Below the pieces are notes generated by a model that saw nothing but the letters and a program-made list of their open reading frames with translations, made no database searches and was not told the origin of the DNA. Both the position numbers and the translations under genes were made by a program. From JANMDR01 sp031376425 (GTDB lineage: Bacteria; Pseudomonadota; Gammaproteobacteria; Burkholderiales; Usitatibacteraceae), in contig JANMDR010000067.1 in the NCBI GenBank assembly GCA_031376425.1, positions 1 through 8,348 on the forward strand: a stretch of DNA of 8,348 nt, in the 5' to 3' direction. Shown here piece after piece: positions 1-5,680 of the stretch (position 1 is the stretch's first letter; the number at the start of each line of letters is the position of its first letter).

Positions 1-218
1 AAAAACGCGCCGAAAGCACTGGTTTGATTGAGCTTGCGTGCCAAATAACCATCCAGCCAATCGGTAATCGCCGCTGCTACAAAGATCGCCCACGCGGTCA
101 CGTTGATTTGTCGCTGTGTGAGCCACGATTCATCGATATACAATACCGCGATAAAAAGCGGTATAGCCCCGATACGGAGCCATGTGAGAATATTGGGAAT
201 ATTTATTTTAGAAGTCAA
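1..218 (-). CDS. pgsA: PgsA, CDP-diacylglycerol--glycerol-3-phosphate 3-phosphatidyltransferase (N-terminal part, cut by the window edge)
   Basis: Inner-membrane enzyme that joins glycerol-3-phosphate to CDP-diacylglycerol, the committed step towards phosphatidylglycerol and cardiolipin. Only the first 72 codons are present; the gene runs off the left edge. I translated it by hand. It starts with a KINIPNILTWLR stretch typical of PgsA N-termini, then has hydrophobic segments at about residues 10-28 and 40-52. The first half of the CDP-alcohol phosphotransferase signature follows: D53, D56-G57, A60-R61 and, eight residues on, G70. The closing aspartates lie outside the window. A TGA at 246-248 blocks the frame upstream. 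No ATG or GTG lies between that stop and the conserved region, so TTG at 216-218 is the best start, although no clear Shine-Dalgarno sequence precedes it. The gene sits 52 bases after the uvrC stop on the same strand; uvrC-pgsA is a known proteobacterial neighbour pair. Identity is firm; the exact start is less so. Confidence 0.88.
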   Translation of the reverse strand, partial: MTSKINIPNILTWLRIGAIPLFIAVLYIDESWLTQRQINVTAWAIFVAAAITDWLDGYLARKLNQTSAFGAF

Positions 219-270
219 AATGAATGGTTTCAGGGTTTCAATGAATCACGAACTACGGAAGACGGCGAAC

Positions 271-2193
271 TCAATGCAGCGCATTGTAAACAGTTTCCGC
301 TATTTTACGGCTAATCCCGTCTACTTTGATTAAGTCATCTACGCTCGCCGCAATCACACCCTGCAGCCCCCCAAAATGAGCAAGCAATGCCTTACGCCTT
401 TTGGGTCCCACATCAGGGATATCTTCCAGCCTTGAGGTGTTACGCTTTTTAGCACGGCGAGCGCGATGACCGGTAATGGCAAAGCGATGCGCCTCGTCAC
501 GAATTTGTTGAATTAAATGAAAACCAGCGTTATCGATTGGCAAATTAAGTTCGCGCCGAGAGCCGCCAAATATAAGGGTTTCCAGCCCCGGCTTGCGATC
601 CTCACCCTTGGCTACGCCGACTAAAATAATGTCGGCAATACCCAATTCTGCCATCACTTCTTCGGCCACGCTGAGTTGCCCTTTGCCGCCGTCAATCAGC
701 ACTAAATCTGGCTTGGGCGGCACATCCGCTATTTTGCTATTTTTACCGTCGCCGGGTACTTGGCGCTGAATTTTTAGCGCTATATCGTTTAAGTGCGTAT
801 CGTGCAGTTCGGCTTCAGAAAGGTCGGTAGCTGGATTTGCGGCAATATCGTTGATGACTAACTTTTTATAACGGCGCGTGAGGACATCACGCATGGCCGC
901 ATAATCGTCGCCTAGTGTAATCCCAGAAATATTGTAGCGCCGGTATTCTGAAGACTGCATGGCGCCACGATCAAATACCACGCACGAGGCCACAGTGGCT
1001 TCGCCCATGGTGTGGCTAATATCGAAGCATTCCACGCGTTTTATATCCTCTAAGCCTAGCGCTACATTCAGCGCGGCTAGCTTGCGTTCTTGAGTAGCGC
1101 GTTCGCTTTCGCGTTGCTCTACCGCCAAGATGGCATTTTTAGTGCCCATTGCCAGCCATACCTTGGCTTCGCCTTGTGCGCGGGTAACTACTTTGATATT
1201 TTTGCCCGCTATTTCGGAAAGCGTTTCCTGCCACTGTGCGGCATCGGCAATAACGTCGGAGATGACTGTATTGGGCGGCGTTTGAGTGCCATAGTGCTGT
1301 TCCATAAATGCATCCATCAGCATCGCGGCGTCAACGTCGAACGCATTTTGGGGGAAGAAGCTCTTGTCACCCAAATGCCGCCCGCCGCGAATCATCACCA
1401 AATTTACGCACCATGTACCGTGACGTTGCACAGCGCACAACACATCCACATCGCGCTCGCTGCCAGATTCTACATATTGTTTGGTGAGCACTTTTTGCAG
1501 CACCCGAATTTGATCGCGAAACTGTGCAGCACCCTCAAAATTAAGGGTTTCCGAGCATTGTTCCATTTTTTGCTGCAGCTGGTTAAGCACTTCGTTTTCT
1601 TTGCCTTGCAAAAATAGCGCCGCATTGCCAACATCACGAGCATAATCATTCGCACCAATTTTTTTAACGCAAGGTGCAGAGCAGCGGCCAATTTGGTGCA
1701 GCAAACAGGGTCGCGAACGATTGGCGTAAACGGTATCGTCGCAGGTGCGTAATTTAAACACTTTTTGCAGGTGCGAGATCGCCTCACGTACCGCCCACGC
1801 ACTGGGAAAAGGGCCAAAATATTGGTGAGGCTTTATGTGAGTGCCACGATAAAAGCGAATTTGTGGAAACGCATGACCGGTGACCATAATGTAGGGATAG
1901 CTCTTATCATCTCGAAACAACACGTTATAGCGTGGGGCGAGTGATTTAATGAGATTATTTTCAAGCAGCAAGGCCTCAGATTCGCTCGCCGTTACTGTTG
2001 TGTCAATCGCTTCTATCTGTGCCACCATCACCGTGGTGCGCGGGCTGGCGTGTTGCTTATGAAAATAGCTCGATACCCGCTTTTTAAGATCGCGGGCTTT
2101 ACCAACGTAAATGACGACACCTTCCGCATTTTTCATGCGGTATACACCCGGCAGGCCAGGCAGTTGCGCTAAGATGGGTTTGGGATCAAACAC
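271..2193 (-). CDS. uvrC: UvrC, excinuclease ABC subunit C
   Basis: Dual-incision nuclease of UvrABC nucleotide excision repair, cutting on both sides of a lesion marked by UvrA and UvrB. All expected parts are visible in 640 residues. The GIY-YIG nuclease (about 13-95) has Y18 in GVY, Y29 in YVG, and R39. Four cysteines at 151, 163, 171 and 175 match the iron-sulfur ligands of UvrC. The UvrB-binding UVR segment lies at about 203-238. The RNase H-like nuclease has D391 in ECFDISH, D501 in LIDGGKGQ and H569 in RDEAH. Tandem helix-hairpin-helix motifs lie at about 588-640. Start choice: GTG at 2191-2193 gives MFDPKPILAQLPGLPGVYRM, the usual UvrC N-terminus; a TTG at 2245-2247 would add 18 unconserved residues. 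The start overlaps the end of the uracil-DNA glycosylase gene by 8 bases, with no obvious Shine-Dalgarno, suggesting translational coupling. An extra segment of about 50 residues (444-494) precedes the second nuclease aspartate. Confidence 0.97.
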   Translation of the reverse strand: MFDPKPILAQLPGLPGVYRMKNAEGVVIYVGKARDLKKRVSSYFHKQHASPRTTVMVAQIEAIDTTVTASESEALLLENNLIKSLAPRYNVLFRDDKSYPYIMVTGHAFPQIRFYRGTHIKPHQYFGPFPSAWAVREAISHLQKVFKLRTCDDTVYANRSRPCLLHQIGRCSAPCVKKIGANDYARDVGNAALFLQGKENEVLNQLQQKMEQCSETLNFEGAAQFRDQIRVLQKVLTKQYVESGSERDVDVLCAVQRHGTWCVNLVMIRGGRHLGDKSFFPQNAFDVDAAMLMDAFMEQHYGTQTPPNTVISDVIADAAQWQETLSEIAGKNIKVVTRAQGEAKVWLAMGTKNAILAVEQRESERATQERKLAALNVALGLEDIKRVECFDISHTMGEATVASCVVFDRGAMQSSEYRRYNISGITLGDDYAAMRDVLTRRYKKLVINDIAANPATDLSEAELHDTHLNDIALKIQRQVPGDGKNSKIADVPPKPDLVLIDGGKGQLSVAEEVMAELGIADIILVGVAKGEDRKPGLETLIFGGSRRELNLPIDNAGFHLIQQIRDEAHRFAITGHRARRAKKRNTSRLEDIPDVGPKRRKALLAHFGGLQGVIAASVDDLIKVDGISRKIAETVYNALH

Positions 2194-2878
2194 GCGGTGT
2201 GAGGTGCTTAGTAAGATGGTTGCTAATGGCTGAAAACACCGCTTCAAAACCTGCAGTGGTCAGCCGTTTGGTATTGGTGTTATAGCGGCTGCAATGGTAG
2301 CTGTTAAAAAGCATTGTGCCTGCCGTCAAATCATGAGCGGCACCGTGGGCAAATTTGGCATCGCCGTTTTTCTTGCCAAGCGCACGCAATACCGCTTGGT
2401 GGGCGATTAAGCCTAGCGCCAAGATGGCTTTATTACTTGAGTCTCCAGTTTGTTTCTGCGGTGCTAAGAAGGCATTAATCTCGGCTGCAAGAAAGTGATT
2501 ACAGGTTTTAATCTCATCCAAGGTCGGTTTGTTATCCGGCGGCAGGCACTTCACGGCATTGCTGATTCGGCAGTTAAGTAATTGCAGGTCATCATCGGCA
2601 GCGATAGAAACTGGCTTGCTAGCAAAGCCAAACTTATGCAAGGTTTCATACAACAAAATTCCCGCATGGTCGCCCGTAAAGGGCCGTCCCGTGGCGTTTG
2701 CGCCGTGCATACCCGGTGCTAGGCCAACGATGAGCAGTTGCGCGCCAACAGCGCCAAAATTATTGACGGGCTTACAAAAGTAAGTCGGGTACTTGGTTTT
2801 GGTATCGACTAAAAATTGTGCCAAACGCGGGCAGGCAATGCAATTTTCGTCGTAGCTGGTGGTGGTTTTTTTTGGCAT
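2186..2878 (-). CDS. Uracil-DNA glycosylase, iron-sulfur type (family 4/5-like, probably UDGb)
   Basis: Removes uracil, and in family 5 also other deaminated bases, from DNA to start base excision repair. The 230-residue protein has four cysteines placed as iron-sulfur ligands: C13 and C16 in ENCIACPRL, C111 in AVKCLPP, and C126 in IKTCNHF. Motif 1 is GLAPGMHGANATGRPF (52-67), which has the GLAPG-H-G-N layout of family 5 rather than the GEAPG-E form of family 4. Motif 3 is SYHCSRYNTNT (193-203), with H195 in the catalytic-loop position. Start choice: ATG at 2876-2878 lies 10 residues before the first conserved cysteine pair. A longer GTG start at 2908 would fall inside the terminator hairpin, so I reject it. 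The Shine-Dalgarno is weak. The 3' end overlaps uvrC by 8 bases, making a repair pair likely to be co-transcribed. The family is secure; the family-5 assignment rests on the motifs. Confidence 0.9.
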   Translation of the reverse strand: MPKKTTTSYDENCIACPRLAQFLVDTKTKYPTYFCKPVNNFGAVGAQLLIVGLAPGMHGANATGRPFTGDHAGILLYETLHKFGFASKPVSIAADDDLQLLNCRISNAVKCLPPDNKPTLDEIKTCNHFLAAEINAFLAPQKQTGDSSNKAILALGLIAHQAVLRALGKKNGDAKFAHGAAHDLTAGTMLFNSYHCSRYNTNTKRLTTAGFEAVFSAISNHLTKHLTPRV

Positions 2879-2897
2879 TTTGCAAATTTCAGCAATG

Positions 2898-2923
2898 AAA
2901 AAAGGCACGAAAATCGTGCCTTT
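2898..2923 (-). terminator. Intrinsic terminator of efp
   Basis: Read on the minus strand, this is a perfect 10-base-pair stem (AAAGGCACGA pairing with TCGTGCCTTT) around a 3-base loop, followed at once by a run of T residues (complement of the six A at 2898-2903). It lies about 60 bases after the efp stop, as expected for a rho-independent terminator of efp. On the plus strand the T-run is short and interrupted (TTTCTAATTT), and no plus-strand gene ends here. Its 3' side lies only about 20 bases before the glycosylase ATG. Confidence 0.85.
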
Positions 2924-2982
2924 CTAATTTAACACTGGATGCGCTAGTTGCGCACCGTTGTTAGTAATATTGCCGTCTTTAG

Positions 2983-3537
2983 TTAAACACGACGGCGATA
3001 TTCGCCTGTACGGGTGTCAATTTCAATTTTGTCGCCAGCTTCGCAGAACATTGGCACTGAAATGACATAGCCGGTTGACACCAAAGTGGCTGGTTTCATT
3101 ACTTTACCCGAGGTGTCGCCACGTACGGCTGGGTCGGTTTGAATTTCACGTACTACGGAATTTGGTAGCTCGATTGAAATCGCGCGGCCTTCATAAAGCG
3201 TAATTTCGCATTCCATACCAGCTTCAAGATAGTTCAAAGCATCGCCCATGCTGTCGGATTCGATATCGTACTGGTTGAATTCTTGATCCATAAATACATA
3301 CATGGGATCAGCAAAATACGAATAGGTGCTTTCTTTTTTCTCAAGCGAGACCACATCAAATTTGTCGTCAGCTTTGTAAACTGTTTCCATGCCAGATGAC
3401 GTCAGCAGGTTTTTGAATTTCATTTTTACAACTGCGGCGTTACGGCCACCTTTGCTGTATTCGGCTTTCAAAACCACCATTGGGTCTTTACCGATCATTA
3501 CCACGTTTCCAGCGCGCAATTCCATAGCGATTTTCAT
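2983..3537 (-). CDS. efp: Translation elongation factor P (EF-P), arginine-32 type
   Basis: EF-P binds between the P and E sites of stalled ribosomes and speeds peptide bond formation at polyproline stretches. The 184-residue length is normal. The N-terminal KOW-like domain spans about 2-60, the first OB domain about 66-129 and the C-terminal OB domain about 130-184. Recognisable family stretches are ELRAGNV, DPMVV, YKADDKFDVV, TYSYFADPMYVFMD, GDTSGKVMKPA and GDKIEIDTRTGEYR. The loop that reaches the P-site tRNA reads SKGGRN, with Arg at position 32. In EF-Ps of this type from Neisseria and Pseudomonas, that arginine is rhamnosylated by EarP, whereas E. coli uses a modified lysine. So EarP and dTDP-rhamnose synthesis are expected elsewhere in the genome; no earP lies in this window. 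The start is ATG at 3535-3537, with a good AGGA Shine-Dalgarno about 8 bases upstream. The gene has its own terminator and probably its own promoter in the 136-base gap before it. Confidence 0.97.
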   Translation of the reverse strand: MKIAMELRAGNVVMIGKDPMVVLKAEYSKGGRNAAVVKMKFKNLLTSSGMETVYKADDKFDVVSLEKKESTYSYFADPMYVFMDQEFNQYDIESDSMGDALNYLEAGMECEITLYEGRAISIELPNSVVREIQTDPAVRGDTSGKVMKPATLVSTGYVISVPMFCEAGDKIEIDTRTGEYRRRV

Positions 3538-3565
3538 AGCAATTTCCTGTGTTCAAAAAATTAGG

Positions 3566-3580
3566 CAGGCAATATGCCTG
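3566..3580 (-). other. Stem-loop in the efp leader
   Basis: CAGGCA and TGCCTG form a perfect 6-base-pair stem with a 3-base loop. On the minus strand it is followed after five bases by six T residues (complement of 3555-3560), so it resembles a weak terminator or attenuator. It ends about 29 bases before the efp start codon, close to the Shine-Dalgarno. It could be the end of the upstream transglutaminase operon, a control element of efp, or chance; nothing here decides between these. Confidence 0.4.
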
Positions 3581-3601
3581 AAGTGATAGTGCGAAGTTGC
3601 G

Positions 3602-3642
3602 GTGGCCGATAAGGGCCGAAAAGGCCACATACACGACGTATG
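3602..3642 (-). other. Two adjoining stem-loops between the transglutaminase gene and efp
   Basis: GTGGCC (3602-3607) pairs with GGCCAC (3623-3628) around a 15-base loop that contains another GGCC. Abutting it, CATAC (3628-3632) pairs with GTATG (3638-3642) around 5 bases, and G-U pairs can lengthen this stem in the minus-strand RNA. Within the first element, GGCCGATAAG and GGCCGAAAAG (3604-3623) form a near-perfect tandem repeat of 10 bases. No T-run follows on the minus strand, so these are not standard intrinsic terminators. Confidence 0.4.
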
Positions 3643-3659
3643 CAATCGCAAAGCCTTCA

Positions 3660-3665
3660 ATTATA
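3660..3665 (-). promoter_or_regulatory. efp: Possible efp promoter, -10 element
   Basis: The minus strand reads TATAAT exactly here, just after the transglutaminase stop codon (3674-3676). The upstream flank is A/T-rich, but no good -35 hexamer appears at 16-18 bases (CACGAA or CCACGA). If used, transcription would start near 3653-3656 and give a leader of about 115 bases, holding the stem-loops at 3566-3642. Support is moderate because only the -10 matches. Confidence 0.35.
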
Positions 3666-3673
3666 ACGTATTT

Positions 3674-5680
3674 TTATTTGCTTCGTGGGCGAAAAGCAGC
3701 AATCATGCGCCTTAATTGCGCTACTGTAGCGCGTTTTTGTGCGCCGGTTTGGGTGCTTTCAGTACCGTAGCGTAGTGAAATATAGCGTTCAAGAACAGCG
3801 CGCGCAGCCGTTTGCGATGCCGTTGATAGCGCATAGCGCGAGTCATTTACCCGAGCAAGCAAATCCTGCGGCCCTTCCCAAGCCTCGTGTTTTAAGCCAA
3901 CACGGTTTAGTTTTGCGGTAAACCGCTTAAATGCCGCCGCTGCTGGATCGGTTTTTACCCGATAAAGGCGCCACATGAGGGGTGCGGAAATAATGACACC
4001 CACTAGTATGAAAGCTGCCAGCATCAGTAAGCCAATGGTTTGCCAATCAACATTCTGCAATCCCGCCCAAGAAAATAAGGATTGCTGGCGATCAGCGTTG
4101 AAGCCAATGACCCACTGCGTCCATTTATTATTGATGGCGTCCCAGTTTTGCTGCATGGCTTTGAGTAGACCCAATTTATCGGCGGCCATCATGCTTTCGA
4201 AGGTATTTAGCGGGCCTAGGGCAGCGTTTACGCCCTGATTCACGCGTAATGGTGATACGGCGCTGGTCGGGTCAACGCGCACCCAGCCACGGTCGTCTAG
4301 CCAAATTTCCGTCCATGCGTGGGCATCGGATTGCTTGACAACCAGTTGCTGGTTAACAAAATTTGTTTCCCCGCCTTGATAGCCAGTAACGACGCGCGCC
4401 GGAATATCGGCCGCCCGCATCAGCAAGGCAAAGCTGCCCGAATAATGTTCGCAAAACCCTTTTTTACTTTGGAACAAAAAACCATCCATTGGATTGACGG
4501 CTAGTTTTGGTGGCTCCAAGGTGTATTCAAATTCGTTGCGATATTTTTCTAATACTTCCTCCACCAAAGCAACATTATCTTCTCCATGCTTAACACGCAG
4601 ACTGCGCCCCCATTCAATGGTGCGAGGATTGCCAAAACCAAGCGCAAGATACCGCTTTTTTATTGGAGCTGATAGGGTATTACCCGCGCGATATTGCAAA
4701 TGAGATTTCATGCTGTATGCACGCAGCGCATTGGGTGCTGCAATGCTGCGCAATTGGTATTCAGCCGTAATTTCAGCTTCCGGTGGCAAGCCCCCCAATA
4801 AATCGAGTGCGAACAAATACTGATGCGAGCTTGGCGGCTGCGTCACGCGATACGAGATTGCCGGGCTAAGGGGCGTCATCACGATATCTTGGGCGCTGGT
4901 GTTAGCACTCGCCATGAGCGACCATGTGGTGCCATCAAACAAACTTAGCACCGGACCACGAAAATAGAGTTCGGACGGTTGCGGTGTCGGGCCTTCAAAA
5001 TCAACGCGAAACGCCAGTTCATCGCTCTTCATCAATTTATCAATATCGCCGGGCGACATTTTGTCGCTCAGACCGGTAGTGGCTTGCCCTTGCGAGGGCA
5101 TACGCCAAAGTGGGCCGGATACTCGTGGAAATAGAAAGAACATTACCAGCATGAGCGGTACAGCCTGCACCAACAGCCATGCGGCTGGCTTTAAGCGCTC
5201 ACGGGTAGTTGCTTCGGTATTTACGCGGTTAAAGCCGATGAGGGTGGCGACAAAAAATAACACGCAGGTAAACATATACGCGCCAATAAAAATCGTTTGG
5301 CTGTAAAGGAAGTTAGTCATCACCATGAAAAAGCCAAGGAAGATCACCAGCAAGGCATCGCGCTTGACACGCATTTCTAAAATCTTTAGGCAGAGCATGA
5401 CCACCAGTAAGGCAACACCGACTTCGCGCCCAAAAAACGCCCGATATTGAAACCATGTGCCACCCGCAATCAGTAAAGCCATGATGCCCATCACCCAAGA
5501 GTTGGGCGCGCGCAAACCGCGCCGAGCAATATGCCAACGTGCCAGACCCGCCGCCACGCAGGCAGCAGTTATCCATACCGGCAAACGTAGCGCGTGCGGC
5601 GCGATCACCAGCGCCATCGTAATCAACAACCAGATCACGTTTTTGAGATTAAGTGCACCTTGCGTGGTCGGGTTATACAT
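3674..5680 (-). CDS. tgpA: TgpA-type membrane transglutaminase (DUF3488 / transglutaminase-like / DUF4129)
   Basis: Inner-membrane protein with a transglutaminase-like catalytic domain facing the periplasm. The Pseudomonas aeruginosa relative TgpA is reported important for viability, but the physiological substrate is not settled. The 668 residues fall into three parts. A DUF3488 membrane region has hydrophobic segments at about 13-28, 34-46, 61-77, 87-101, 109-124, 129-150 and 167-185. A large soluble part contains the catalytic core, with C410 in KGFCEHYSG, H454 in SDAHAWTE and D470 in RVDPT. A last membrane segment (about 548-570) precedes a cytoplasmic DUF4129-like tail (about 578-640). 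The catalytic triad is intact. Start choice: ATG at 5678-5680 overlaps the DUF58 stop as ATGTATAA (8 bases), pointing to translational coupling; a TTG three codons earlier is possible but less likely. It is the last gene of the MoxR-DUF58-transglutaminase operon, an arrangement common in Proteobacteria. Confidence 0.93.
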   Translation of the reverse strand: MYNPTTQGALNLKNVIWLLITMALVIAPHALRLPVWITAACVAAGLARWHIARRGLRAPNSWVMGIMALLIAGGTWFQYRAFFGREVGVALLVVMLCLKILEMRVKRDALLVIFLGFFMVMTNFLYSQTIFIGAYMFTCVLFFVATLIGFNRVNTEATTRERLKPAAWLLVQAVPLMLVMFFLFPRVSGPLWRMPSQGQATTGLSDKMSPGDIDKLMKSDELAFRVDFEGPTPQPSELYFRGPVLSLFDGTTWSLMASANTSAQDIVMTPLSPAISYRVTQPPSSHQYLFALDLLGGLPPEAEITAEYQLRSIAAPNALRAYSMKSHLQYRAGNTLSAPIKKRYLALGFGNPRTIEWGRSLRVKHGEDNVALVEEVLEKYRNEFEYTLEPPKLAVNPMDGFLFQSKKGFCEHYSGSFALLMRAADIPARVVTGYQGGETNFVNQQLVVKQSDAHAWTEIWLDDRGWVRVDPTSAVSPLRVNQGVNAALGPLNTFESMMAADKLGLLKAMQQNWDAINNKWTQWVIGFNADRQQSLFSWAGLQNVDWQTIGLLMLAAFILVGVIISAPLMWRLYRVKTDPAAAAFKRFTAKLNRVGLKHEAWEGPQDLLARVNDSRYALSTASQTAARAVLERYISLRYGTESTQTGAQKRATVAQLRRMIAAFRPRSK

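Noticed and set aside
1090..1617. Plus-strand open frame of 175 codons opposite uvrC
   Set aside because: It is antisense to a well-conserved UvrC reading frame, has no recognisable domain or ribosome binding site, and its composition follows the opposite strand.
1470..1817. Minus-strand open frame of 115 codons in another frame inside uvrC
   Set aside because: It lies wholly within uvrC, whose own frame carries the iron-sulfur cysteines and UVR domain here; it shows no family features.
2194..2247. Longer uvrC start at TTG 2247
   Set aside because: The added 18 residues do not resemble UvrC N-termini and would deepen the overlap with the glycosylase gene; GTG at 2193 gives the usual start.
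2879..2908. Longer glycosylase start at GTG 2908
   Set aside because: The codon lies within the efp terminator hairpin, and the added residues show no conservation; ATG at 2878 is preferred.
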